64,000 bases of DNA, from assembly GCF_902506165.1 (NCBI RefSeq), contig NZ_LR733817.1, forward strand, positions 1,959,947 through 2,023,946. Reading direction: 5' to 3'. The translations under genes and the position numbers were made by a program. Below are positions 9,111-17,192 of this stretch, in pieces. The notes under the pieces are model-generated. The model had not been told where the DNA came from, searched no databases, and was given only the letters and a program-made list of their open reading frames with translations. Each line of letters opens with the position of its first letter. Position 1 is the stretch's first letter. This DNA is from Bosea sp. 29B (GTDB lineage Bacteria; Pseudomonadota; Alphaproteobacteria; Rhizobiales; Beijerinckiaceae).

Positions 9111-9240
9111 GTTGTTCGACCCGATCGCCGATCCAACAGCACCGGACGCTGACGATCTCGCAGGAGGAGCCCGGCCTCCTCAAGGTCGGCCGCAACGAGG
9201 TGACGATCCTCGATCTGGAGCGCCTTGTGCGCGACGAGGG
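9111..9240 (+). pseudogene. Decayed 3' fragment of a Crp/Fnr-type regulator gene
   Basis: The DNA from 9111 to 9240 matches the 3' part of the Crp/Fnr gene at about 5775-5976. The identical block CCGGACGCTGACGATCTCGC and a second block containing AACGAGGTGACGATCCTCGA are in the same order. Between them the fragment lacks about 63 bp that the intact gene carries between two GAGCTCGGC direct repeats (5840-5848 and 5903-5911). That stretch encodes the DNA-recognition helix. A further 2-bp deletion upstream breaks the frame. No start is visible, so this is a relic of a duplicated or paralogous regulator. Confidence 0.85.
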
Positions 9241-9432
9241 CTGGGGCAAAGTAGGTAAGGCAGAATACTTGCCCGAATACATTTCCGGCTGCCTATTGTG
9301 CCGCCGCGGGAGTTGGCCTTTATTCTTGGCTCCGCGAAGTCATTCATTCGCAATTTTCTCGATTTGCAGACCGAAACCCGGAAGCCGGCGGCTGAATGCC
9401 GCCGGGATTGCGCCTGAAAGGGGAGACGTCCG
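9241..9432. other. Intergenic region upstream of lipoprotein gene
   Basis: With the Crp/Fnr relic this makes a 332-bp stretch without an intact gene. From 9241 on it is less GC-rich than its surroundings and should hold the promoter for the lipoprotein gene. I see no convincing sigma-70 hexamer pair and no RNA gene. Confidence 0.5.
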
Positions 9433-10008
9433 ATGTTGCAGAAAATCAGCCTGATCGCCGCAGTGTCATTTGCTCTGGCGGGGTGCGCGACCACACCTGT
9501 GGTCACCAGCCAGACGGTCGTCGTCGCCGGTGTCGGGCCGGTGGAAGTCGAGCGGCTCGATGTCGAGGTCGCCGCCGTGCAGCCCGCCGATCACATCGTC
9601 GTGGTCCGGCAGGGTCGCCAGACCTGGCCCGTCGCGGTGCCGGAGACGCTCGGAGACCTGCAGAACCTCAGGGCGGGCGACAAGGTCGTGGTTCGGCGTG
9701 CCGAGGGCGCGGTCCTCAGCGCCAAGCGGGCCCGCAAGGGCGCCAAGCCCGGGATCGTCTACACGGAGATGGTGGCCGACTCCTCCTTCCAGAACCTGCC
9801 GGAAAAATTCGTGGTGCGGACGCTGACGGTGACGGCAAAGTTCGAGAGCTATGATCCGGCGACGAACATCGTCAGCTATGTCGGGCCGGCCGGACCACGG
9901 ACCCGTATCGTCTCGGATCCCGAGATTCAGAACGACGCCCGCCGCCTGAAGCGGGGCGACATGGTCGAACTGACCTTCGCCGAGGCTTTCCACTTCCAGA
10001 AATCCTGA
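9433..10008 (+). CDS. Putative outer-membrane lipoprotein of unknown function
   Basis: 191 residues. A lipoprotein signal is clear: a short charged start (MLQK), a hydrophobic stretch and the lipobox LAGC with Cys18 as the lipidation site. AAAGGGGAGA lies just before the ATG. The mature part has no recognised catalytic motif. It is beta-rich, with repeated Val/Arg strands (HIVVVRQGRQTWPVAV, AGDKVVVRRAEGAV) that suggest a small beta-barrel or OB-like fold. I do not recognise the family. A strong inverted repeat follows the gene at 10040-10085. Confidence 0.75.
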   Translation: MLQKISLIAAVSFALAGCATTPVVTSQTVVVAGVGPVEVERLDVEVAAVQPADHIVVVRQGRQTWPVAVPETLGDLQNLRAGDKVVVRRAEGAVLSAKRARKGAKPGIVYTEMVADSSFQNLPEKFVVRTLTVTAKFESYDPATNIVSYVGPAGPRTRIVSDPEIQNDARRLKRGDMVELTFAEAFHFQKS

Positions 10009-10039
10009 ACGCGATCCGCTCCCGCATCTGGATGATTCC

Positions 10040-10085
10040 GTCGGACGCGATCCTCCTTCCGAAGGAATGGAGGATCGCGTCCGAC
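10040..10085. repeat. Perfect 17-bp inverted repeat (hairpin)
   Basis: Arms at 10040-10056 and 10069-10085 are perfect reverse complements (GTCGGACGCGATCCTCC on the left) around a 12-nt loop. No T run follows on either strand, so it is not a classic intrinsic terminator. It may still end or protect the lipoprotein transcript. Confidence 0.8.
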
Positions 10086-10166
10086 GACGATGCTCCTGTC
10101 AGGCGTGAGACTGGACAATCCACGCTCCCGAAAGCCTGAGCGAGCAGGCATGCCGTCCGCTTGAAG

Positions 10167-10200
10167 TAGCTTTTATACAAAGCTATTTTGCTGAGCAAAA
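10167..10200. promoter_or_regulatory. Two abutting operator-like inverted repeats upstream of AraC gene
   Basis: TAGCTTT-N5-AAAGCTA (10167-10185) is immediately followed by TTTTGCT-G-AGCAAAA (10186-10200). Both have perfect arms, in an AT-rich window 22 bp before the AraC-type start codon at 10222. The position fits the promoter and an autoregulatory operator. Function is inferred. Confidence 0.5.
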
Positions 10201-10221
10201 TAATGGACCGGGAGTGAAGCG

Positions 10222-11220
10222 ATGACCATGCCCGCCTCCTATGTGGCCGACCGCCTGTTCGGCGGCGAGCATCTGATCCTCGCCAGCAATGACCCCGACG
10301 AGGTCATCGACGGCTGCAGCAAGGCGCTGCGGCCACATCGGCTTCACCTGAACGGAAGGGGCGCGGCGCTCGCGACGCGCCTCCATCATGTTCCGATCGG
10401 CTCGTTCTCGATGAGCCGGCTCTGCTATGGCAGCGACGTCACTGTCATCCCGGAGATTCCGCAAGGCGGGCATTTCCTGGTGACGTTGCCGCTGCGAGGC
10501 AGCGCGCGCTTTCGCTACGGCGCCTCCACCGCGGAGCTCAAGCCGGGCCGGGGCTCGATCGTGGGGCCCTATCAGGAATGCCAGCTCGATATCGATGGCG
10601 CCTTCGACCAGATCCTGCTGCGCCTCGACCGCCGGCGGGTCGAACGTCTCTGTGCAGACCTTGCAGGCATGGAACAGGCGGCGCCGGTCAACTTCGACCT
10701 TTCCCTGCGCGACACGCCGGCCTTCTGGCACAAATTGCTGGAGGCAGCCGCGAGCCTGTCCCTGCTCGGCGACGGGCTGGCGCATCCCAAGCTGTTCATC
10801 CGCCTCGAGGAACTCATCATCGAGTCGCTGCTGGTCACGCAACAGAACAATTTCAGCGCGGCGATCTCGGCGGCTACCCAACCGGCACGCTCGGCGCAGT
10901 TGCGCCGGGCCATGGAGCATATGCGCGCGCATATCGGCGAGCCCATGCGCCTGAGCCAGGTCGCCCGGCATTGCGGCTTGAGCTTGCGCAGCCTGCAGGC
11001 CGGCTTCCAGCGGGAACTGGGCGTATCGCCGAGTCGCTGGTTGCGGGCGGAGCGGCTCGATCGCGTGCATGCCGTCCTGGCTTCGGCACCACCCGGCACA
11101 GTGTCCGTCACGGATGTCGCCCTGCAATGGGGCTTCGTCCACCTCGGCGACTTCGCGGCCCAGTTCAAGGACCGGTTCGGCCAGAAACCATCTGCCGTCC
11201 TCGCCAAACGAACCTCCTGA
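10222..11220 (+). CDS. AraC family transcriptional regulator
   Basis: 332 residues. The N-terminal part is an AraC-binding-like cupin domain (residues about 30-200, with VTLPLRGSARFRYG). The C-terminal 100 residues form two helix-turn-helix units (MRLSQVARHCGLSLRSLQAGF and VTDVALQWGFVHLGDFAAQF). GGGAG lies about 8 nt before the ATG. It precedes and is co-directional with an SphA-like outer-membrane protein, an alpha/beta hydrolase and a SnoaL-like protein. Regulators with this architecture often activate adjacent hydrophobic-compound degradation genes. The inducer is unknown. Confidence 0.87.
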   Translation: MTMPASYVADRLFGGEHLILASNDPDEVIDGCSKALRPHRLHLNGRGAALATRLHHVPIGSFSMSRLCYGSDVTVIPEIPQGGHFLVTLPLRGSARFRYGASTAELKPGRGSIVGPYQECQLDIDGAFDQILLRLDRRRVERLCADLAGMEQAAPVNFDLSLRDTPAFWHKLLEAAASLSLLGDGLAHPKLFIRLEELIIESLLVTQQNNFSAAISAATQPARSAQLRRAMEHMRAHIGEPMRLSQVARHCGLSLRSLQAGFQRELGVSPSRWLRAERLDRVHAVLASAPPGTVSVTDVALQWGFVHLGDFAAQFKDRFGQKPSAVLAKRTS

Positions 11221-11368
11221 TCTACTGCGCCGGCTCGCGAAATTTTCGCATCGGCGATAGCGCCCTGCGCGCTTCCGATAGTCCGGGCGCCACCCCTCTC
11301 CATGATGCGGCGGATGAACTCTGCCGTTGCCCTCGCGGCTCCAGAGCAGAGCCGCAACGGGAGGGGAC

Positions 11369-12325
11369 ATGGTTTTCCGGAGAGTATTTTCTGCCGCGCT
11401 GAGTGCGGGAGCAGCCGCGCTGGCATGGCCGGCGACCGCCTTCGAGGCCGGCTATATCGGGGCGGCGCAGAAGCCGGGCATCGTGCTCGGCCAATCCGCA
11501 GCCACGCCGCCGCCCGGCCTCTACATGTTCAACAACGTCCTGAACAATTCGGGCTCTCTCGTCGGCCCGGGAGCGCCGAGCACGGCGGCCGGCGGGCGGA
11601 CCTCGGTCGAGATTCCCGGCGGCGCGCTGGGGCTCATGTGGGTTCCCGGCTGGACGCTGTTCGGGGCGACCTACGACGCGACGATCTTCCAGCCCGCCAT
11701 GAGAATCGGCGTCGGCGCCCCGATCCATACGAATCCGGGCGGACTGCACAACACTTTCATCGCCCCGGTCGGCCTGAGCTGGAAGCTGGGCGATAGCGGC
11801 TTCCACGTCAAAGCGGGCCTCGGCGTCTGGCTGCCGACCGGCACGCGGGGCGGAGCGAACGGCCTCGGCAATATCGGCGCGCCCTGGTGGACGTTCCAGC
11901 CCAATCTCGTGCTGTCCTATGTCAAGGACGGCTGGAACTTCACCGCCAACATCTCGCAGGAGATCAATACGGCGAATTCGATCACCGACTATACCAGCGG
12001 CGACGTCCTGCATGCCGAGTTCACGGCCACGAAAACGCTAGGCAACTGGACGCTGGGGCCGGTGGCCTACTATGTCGGCCAGGTCAGCAAGGACCGCTCC
12101 AGCCCGTTCTATGGCGGCGCGATCAACCTCAATCGCTACGATATCTGGGCCGCCGGCGCGATGGTCGGCTACAATTTCGGCCCGGCAACGCTGAGCGTCT
12201 GGGCGACCAAGGAACTCTCGGCCCGGACCTCCGGCGGAACGCCGCGGTACGGCGTCGACAGCGCGACGGTCGCCAAGGGCACCACCGTATTCGCCACCTT
12301 GAACTACCGGCTCTGGGGCCCCTGA
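11369..12325 (+). CDS. SphA-like outer-membrane protein (phenol MetA-degradation family)
   Basis: 318 residues from the ATG at 11369, which is preceded by GGGAGGGG. A signal peptide is visible (MVFRRVFSAALSAGAAALAW, then cleavage near PATAFEAG). The mature protein consists of alternating amphipathic beta strands, many ending in aromatic residues, and finishes with FATLNYRLWGP, as expected for an outer-membrane beta barrel. The pattern resembles the family found beside meta-cleavage and other hydrophobic-compound degradation genes, which includes SphA. Uptake of a hydrophobic substrate for the downstream hydrolase is the likely role. It lies in an apparent operon with the next two genes. Confidence 0.78.
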   Translation: MVFRRVFSAALSAGAAALAWPATAFEAGYIGAAQKPGIVLGQSAATPPPGLYMFNNVLNNSGSLVGPGAPSTAAGGRTSVEIPGGALGLMWVPGWTLFGATYDATIFQPAMRIGVGAPIHTNPGGLHNTFIAPVGLSWKLGDSGFHVKAGLGVWLPTGTRGGANGLGNIGAPWWTFQPNLVLSYVKDGWNFTANISQEINTANSITDYTSGDVLHAEFTATKTLGNWTLGPVAYYVGQVSKDRSSPFYGGAINLNRYDIWAAGAMVGYNFGPATLSVWATKELSARTSGGTPRYGVDSATVAKGTTVFATLNYRLWGP

Positions 12326-12416
12326 CACCCCGTGAGCGAGCGATCGCGCCTGCGCCCTGCTCCGGCAGACATTCGATCAGGCCCACCAAATCCACACGAA
12401 CGGAAAGGACCGCTTC

Positions 12417-13154
12417 ATGCTCTACGCAGTCGAACAATGGGGAGATCACGGCGACCGGATCATCATGGTCCATGGCAGCCTCGGGGTCGGCGCCGCCGCC
12501 TTCCTCGAACAGAAGGAACTGAGCGACAGCTTCGCCCTGTCGATCATGACCCGCCGCGGCTATGGCGACACTGCGCCGATCACCGAGTCCGACATCCATA
12601 AGGACGCCGGCGATGTCGTCAGCCTGCTTGGCGGCGGCGCACATCTCGTCGGGACGTCGATGGGCGGCGTCATCGCCATGAATGCCGCTGGCATGCGCCC
12701 CGACCTCGTGCGGTCGCTTACCGTGATCGAGCCGCCCGCCTTCGCGCTCGCGAGCGATCTGCCGGCCGTGCGGCGGGTCTCGCAGGCGATGCAGACGCAT
12801 TGGGCCAGCGCCGACCCTGCCGATCGACATGGCTTCGTCACCGGCTTCCTCGCCGCTGTGGAGATGGACATGCCGCTGCCCAACCCATTGCCGCCGCCGC
12901 TCGCCGCCGCCGCCGTCAATCTCGTCACCGCGCACCCCTGGCGCGTCGACGTACCGATCGGCGCGGTCGCGTATGCACCATTTCCCAAGCTCGTCGTCAC
13001 CGGCGGCTGGAGCGAAGCCTTCGACGGCATCTGCCAGCGCCTCGCCGATCTGCTGAAGGTCGAATGCCACTGTTTCCCGGGCGCCGGGCATGCCGTCCAG
13101 AAAATCGGCGCGCCTTTCAACACGCTGCTGCGGCGACACCTCGCCTCCGCCTGA
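12417..13154 (+). CDS. Alpha/beta hydrolase
   Basis: 245 residues. The fold markers are present: oxyanion-hole segment MVHGSLGVG, nucleophile elbow GTSMGGV with the catalytic Ser near residue 80, and the C-terminal catalytic His in PGAGHAVQK. AAAGGA precedes the ATG by about 9 nt. No lid domain of note is visible; the protein is at the short end for the family. Between the SphA-like porin and the SnoaL-like protein, it probably cleaves an ester, lactone or C-C bond of an imported hydrophobic compound. Substrate unknown. Confidence 0.85.
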   Translation: MLYAVEQWGDHGDRIIMVHGSLGVGAAAFLEQKELSDSFALSIMTRRGYGDTAPITESDIHKDAGDVVSLLGGGAHLVGTSMGGVIAMNAAGMRPDLVRSLTVIEPPAFALASDLPAVRRVSQAMQTHWASADPADRHGFVTGFLAAVEMDMPLPNPLPPPLAAAAVNLVTAHPWRVDVPIGAVAYAPFPKLVVTGGWSEAFDGICQRLADLLKVECHCFPGAGHAVQKIGAPFNTLLRRHLASA

Positions 13155-13183
13155 CACCATCCAAAAGCAGGGAGATCATCACG

Positions 13184-13624
13184 ATGACGCTGACGACCGC
13201 AGACAAGATCGAAATCCAGGAATTGTCGTCGCAAATCTATATTTGCCTCGACGGCAAGGACGCTCCGGGCTTCGCCTCCTTCTTCGCGGATGACGGTGCG
13301 TTCGTCGCCCCCTATGGCGACTTTGTCGGCCCGGAAGCGGTCAAGGATTTCATTGCCAAGCATATCGCCGCCGGCAAGGAAGACAGCGTCCGCCATTTCC
13401 TGACCAATCACCTCGTCGAGGCGCATGACGAGGGCGCGCGCCATCGATTCTACATCCACAAGGTCAATGTCGCAGTGGGGCCGGTGGCGATCGCAACGGC
13501 CGGAGGCGACTGCCTGGTCAAGCGAACCAAGGACGGCTGGCGCTTCAAGCAGTTCAAGCTCAGCATCGATCCTGCGATGTTCGGCGATGCCAAGCCGGTC
13601 GTAGGCCCGCTTCCGAAGGACTGA
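13184..13624 (+). CDS. SnoaL-like / nuclear transport factor 2 family protein
   Basis: 146 residues. The N-terminal helix pattern (ADKIEIQELSSQIYICLDGK) followed by FASFFADDGAFVAPYG and a C-terminal beta sheet ending in DGWRFKQFKLSID is characteristic of the SnoaL-like NTF2 fold. The start at 13184 is preceded by GCAGGGAG. Such proteins act as small isomerases, dehydratases or ring hydroxylases, or as non-catalytic partners. It lies 29 bp after the hydrolase, so it probably works in the same step set. Confidence 0.8.
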   Translation: MTLTTADKIEIQELSSQIYICLDGKDAPGFASFFADDGAFVAPYGDFVGPEAVKDFIAKHIAAGKEDSVRHFLTNHLVEAHDEGARHRFYIHKVNVAVGPVAIATAGGDCLVKRTKDGWRFKQFKLSIDPAMFGDAKPVVGPLPKD

Positions 13625-13711
13625 GCTTTCGACGCAGCACGCCGGCGTCCCCTGAAAAATGTGGCCTGCCTGCCCCTATCGGCAGGCAAGCCGTTCCGCT
13701 TTGAAAGCGAC

Positions 13712-14053
13712 CTACGATCCCCCACCCGGCGAGAAGAAACACAGCAGCTCCCCCGCATCGTTCATGCAGAGATGGAAGAAGCCGTCGGGCGAGAGGCGGG
13801 CCTTCTGATAGGGGATTTCGAGCACAACTGTTTGGCGGCGCTCGGTCGCCCACATCGGATGCCGCCCCGGCCTGATCGTCACCACGAAGCCGGCCGGGGT
13901 CTCCCGCACCTCGCTGACATCGATCTGCGCGCAATCCGCCTCCGAGCAGCATTCAAACGGGTAGTCCCAGCCGCCGAACGCTCGATGCGCATGCGTCTGC
14001 GTCGCTCCCACAGCGAGCAGCATCGCGATCGTGATCGAGGCAAGCGCACGCAT
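13712..14053 (-). CDS. Small secreted Cys-rich protein of unknown function
   Basis: 113 residues from the ATG at 14053. A signal peptide is clear (MRALASITIAMLLAVGA, cleavage near THAHRAFGG). The mature part begins with GWDYPFECCSEADC and has further cysteines in HLCMND and ELLCFF, suggesting two or more periplasmic disulfides. Short secreted proteins with this CCSxxDC start recur in Hyphomicrobiales, and I know of no assigned role. It is convergent with the SnoaL-like gene. Confidence 0.75.
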   Translation of the reverse strand: MRALASITIAMLLAVGATQTHAHRAFGGWDYPFECCSEADCAQIDVSEVRETPAGFVVTIRPGRHPMWATERRQTVVLEIPYQKARLSPDGFFHLCMNDAGELLCFFSPGGGS

Positions 14054-14347
14054 CGGCCGGTCCTCGCAACGAGCCAGCGACCTGCGTGCGCAGCCGAAAA
14101 CACTGCGCCAACCCAGTGAAAACCGGGCGCCTGCAAGCCTTGCGATGTCGGGAAATGCCGCCCGGCAGATCGCGGGGCTGAAGACCAAGTCGAACCTCGG
14201 CGGGATAATAGCGCCCCAAATGCGTCTTGTCTGTCAAGTGACTTCTTGCACAGCGCCGAGCCACCTGCAAAGCTTGCATGATCGCAAAAGGGCCCAAGGC
14301 CCCGGCAAACCCGCGACAGACGGGGCGACAGGGTGGAGACGACGATC
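14054..14347. other. Divergent intergenic region before Liv system 1
   Basis: 294 bp separate the small secreted protein gene from the first acyl-CoA ligase. Promoters for both directions should lie here. I could not pick out clear hexamers or a convincing operator. Confidence 0.45.
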
Positions 14348-16333
14348 GTGGCAAGCGCAGCCGCCGGCCAGGCGGATACCTTTCCCAAGCTCGTGCTGCG
14401 CAATGCGCGGGAGCGCGGCGCACGCGTCGCGTTCCGGCACAAGGACCTCGGCATCTGGCAGTCCTGGAACTGGGCCGAGGTCGCCGAGCAGGTCCGCGCC
14501 TATGCGAAAGGCTTCGAGCAACTCGGCCTGAAGCGCGGAGAGAAGGTCGCCATCATCGGCTACAATCGCCCGCGCCTCTATTGGTCGATGGCCGCGGCGC
14601 AATGGCTCGGCGCGATCCCGGTGCCGGTTTATGCCGACAGCGTCGCCGACGAGATGGCCTATGTGCTCGACCATGCCGGGGCGGTCTTCGCCTGCGTGCA
14701 GGACCAGGAGCAGGTCGACAAGGTTCTCTCCGTCGTCGAGCGTCTGCCGGCCCTGCGTCACATGCTCTATGACGAGCCGCGCGGCCTGCGCGACTACGAC
14801 CACGCCAAGCTGCACGACATCGGCAACGTGATCGAGGCCGGGCGCGCCGCCCTCAAGGACGCCGCCGTCTCAGCCGCGCATGACTGCGAGATGGAGCAGG
14901 GCGCGAGCGACGATCTTGCCATCATCCTCTACACCTCCGGCACGACGGGGCGGCCCAAGGGCGTGATGCTGACGCATTACAACGTCATCACTGCCGCCGA
15001 GATCGGCTGCGGCTTCGACGGCCTCAACGAGAACGACGAGATCATCGCCTATCTGCCGATCGCCTGGGTCGGCGACCATGTCTTTTCCTATGCGCAGGCG
15101 ATCATCGCCGGCTTCTGCGTCAACTGTCCGGAAGGCCCCGAGACCGTCGTCGACGACCGCCGCGAGATCGGCACCACCTATGCCTTCGCGCCGCCGCGCG
15201 TCTTCGAGACCATGCTGACGCTGACCATGGTGCGCATGGAGGATGCCGGCCCGCTGATGCGGAAGGTCTTCAACTACTTCCTCGGTGTGGCCAAGCAGCA
15301 CGGCGAGAAGATCCTGAACGGCGAATCCGTGCCGCTCTCCGCCCGGCTGCTCTACAAGCTCGGCGACATCCTGATCTACGCCCCCTTACGCAACCGCTTC
15401 GGCCTGACCAACATCAAGGTCGGCTACACCGCCGGCGAGGCCATCGGCCCCGAACTCTTCCGCTTCTACCGCTCGATCGGCGTCAACCTGAAGCAGCTCT
15501 ACGGACAGACCGAGGCCGGCGTCTACATCACCATGCAGCCGGACGGCGAGATCAAGGCCGACACCGTCGGCAAGCCGGCGCCGCAGGTCGAGATCAGGAT
15601 CGCCGACAATGGCGAGGTGCTCTACCGCTCGCCCTCGATCTTCCGCGGCTACTACAAGGACGAGGAGAAGACCGCCGAGACGATGACCGAGGACGGCTAT
15701 GTCCGCTCCGGTGATGCCGGCTTCTTCGACGAGAGCGGCCACCTCAAGATCATCGACCGCGCCAAGGATGTCGGCAAGCTCAACTCCGGCGAGCTGTTCC
15801 CGCCGAAATACATCGAGAACAAGCTGAAATTCTATCCGAACATCAAGGAGGTCGTCGCCTTCGGCCAGGGCCGCGACTACGCCACCGTCGCGCTCAACAT
15901 CGACCTGACCGCCGTCGGCAACTGGGCCGAGCGCAACAATGTCGTCTACGCCTCCTATCAGGAGCTCGCCGGCCATCCGCAGGTCTACGAGATGATGGCC
16001 AAGCATGTCGACGAGGTGAACCGCTCGCTTGCGGCCGAGCCGATGATGGGCGGCGCCCAGATCAAGCGCTTCCTGATCCTGCACAAGGAACTCGACGCCG
16101 ACGACGGCGAGCTCACCCGCACGCAGAAGGTCCGGCGCGGCTTCATCGCCGAGCGCTACGCCCCGCTGGTCGAGGCTTTGTACAATGGCTCGACCCAAGC
16201 CGACATCTCGACGGAAGTGACCTTCGAGGACGGCCGCAAGGGCGTGATCTCGGCGACGGTCAAGGTCGCCGACGCGAAGATCTATCCGGTCACGGCACCA
16301 GCAGCGACCTCTGCGACGAAGGAGGCGGCATGA
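14348..16333 (+). CDS. Long-chain acyl-CoA synthetase-like AMP-dependent ligase
   Basis: About 661 residues from the GTG at 14348 (GGAG 9 nt upstream); a GTG at 14333 in the same frame would add five residues. The AMP-binding P-loop LYTSGTTGRPKGVMLTH is visible near residue 200, with LYGQTEAGVYITMQPDGEI (A5-type motif) and GYVRSGDAGFFDESGHLKIIDRAKD (hinge region). The length matches the long-chain ligase branch. It opens the Liv 1 operon and overlaps livG by 4 nt, so its acid substrate is probably what the transporter imports. The true substrate may be an aromatic or branched acid rather than a long-chain fatty acid. Confidence 0.88.
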   Translation: MASAAAGQADTFPKLVLRNARERGARVAFRHKDLGIWQSWNWAEVAEQVRAYAKGFEQLGLKRGEKVAIIGYNRPRLYWSMAAAQWLGAIPVPVYADSVADEMAYVLDHAGAVFACVQDQEQVDKVLSVVERLPALRHMLYDEPRGLRDYDHAKLHDIGNVIEAGRAALKDAAVSAAHDCEMEQGASDDLAIILYTSGTTGRPKGVMLTHYNVITAAEIGCGFDGLNENDEIIAYLPIAWVGDHVFSYAQAIIAGFCVNCPEGPETVVDDRREIGTTYAFAPPRVFETMLTLTMVRMEDAGPLMRKVFNYFLGVAKQHGEKILNGESVPLSARLLYKLGDILIYAPLRNRFGLTNIKVGYTAGEAIGPELFRFYRSIGVNLKQLYGQTEAGVYITMQPDGEIKADTVGKPAPQVEIRIADNGEVLYRSPSIFRGYYKDEEKTAETMTEDGYVRSGDAGFFDESGHLKIIDRAKDVGKLNSGELFPPKYIENKLKFYPNIKEVVAFGQGRDYATVALNIDLTAVGNWAERNNVVYASYQELAGHPQVYEMMAKHVDEVNRSLAAEPMMGGAQIKRFLILHKELDADDGELTRTQKVRRGFIAERYAPLVEALYNGSTQADISTEVTFEDGRKGVISATVKVADAKIYPVTAPAATSATKEAA

Positions 16334-17145
16334 ACGCGCATTCCACTGACGTCGCCGGCGAGCCGATCACCCGCAAGGGTGAGGTGCTGCTCTCGGTCGA
16401 GAACGTCTCGCTGCGCTTTGGCGGCGTGAAGGCAATCACCGATGTCTCCTTCGACATCCGCAAGGGCGAGATCCGCGCCATCATCGGCCCGAACGGCGCC
16501 GGCAAGACCTCGATGCTCAACTGCATCAACGGCTTCTACCATCCGCAGGAAGGCCGCATCACCTATAAGGGCGTGCGCCGCGCCAAGGTCAGGCCACACC
16601 AGGCGGCGGCGGCCGGCATCGCCCGCACCTTCCAGAACGTCGCCTTGTTCAAGGGAATGTCGACGCTCGACAACATCATGACTGGGCGCACCCTCAAGAT
16701 GCGCAAGGGCTTCTTCTGGCAGGCGCTGCGCCACGGGCCGGCGATGAACGAGGAGATCGAGCACCGCAAGGTGGTCGAGGACATCATCGACTTCCTGCAG
16801 ATCCAGCACATCCGCAAGCTGCCGGTCGGCAAGCTGCCCTATGGCCTGCAGAAGCGCGTCGAGCTCGGCCGGGCGCTCGCCATGGAGCCCGAGCTCCTGC
16901 TGCTCGACGAACCGATGGCCGGCATGAACCTCGAGGAGAAGGAGGACATGTGCCGCTTCATCCTCGACGTGAACAACCAGTTCGGCACCACCATCGCCCT
17001 GATCGAGCACGACATGGGCGTCGTCATGGACCTCTCCGACCGTGTCGTCGTGCTCGAATACGGCCGCAAGATCGCCGACGGCACGCCGAGCGAGGTCAAG
17101 GCCGACCAGCGCGTGATCGACGCCTATCTCGGAGTGGCGCACTGA
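16330..17145 (+). CDS. HAAT-type ABC transporter ATP-binding protein (LivG-like), system 1
   Basis: 271 residues. Walker A is IGPNGAGKTSMLNCINGF, the LivG-type segment ARTFQNVALFKGMS follows, then the signature stretch LPYGLQKRVELGRALAMEP, Walker B LLLLDEPMAGMN and the switch His in LIEHDMGVVMD. The ATG overlaps the ligase stop. It energises the permease pair encoded downstream at the inner membrane. The canonical LSGG is replaced by LPYG, as is common in LivG proteins. Confidence 0.9.
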   Translation: MNAHSTDVAGEPITRKGEVLLSVENVSLRFGGVKAITDVSFDIRKGEIRAIIGPNGAGKTSMLNCINGFYHPQEGRITYKGVRRAKVRPHQAAAAGIARTFQNVALFKGMSTLDNIMTGRTLKMRKGFFWQALRHGPAMNEEIEHRKVVEDIIDFLQIQHIRKLPVGKLPYGLQKRVELGRALAMEPELLLLDEPMAGMNLEEKEDMCRFILDVNNQFGTTIALIEHDMGVVMDLSDRVVVLEYGRKIADGTPSEVKADQRVIDAYLGVAH

Positions 17146-17192
17146 TGGCCGCCGCAAGCAAGGACAAGAGCGCAAAGGACATGAGCGCATGA
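17145..17192 (+). CDS. 15-codon ORF bridging livG and livH
   Basis: The livG stop forms TGATG with an ATG at 17145. That tiny frame runs MAAASKDKSAKDMSA and ends in a TGA that overlaps the livH start as ATGA at 17189. The arrangement links termination on livG to initiation on livH through a 15-residue peptide. It may be only a coupling device, and nothing shows the peptide is stable. Confidence 0.45.
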   Translation: MAAASKDKSAKDMSA

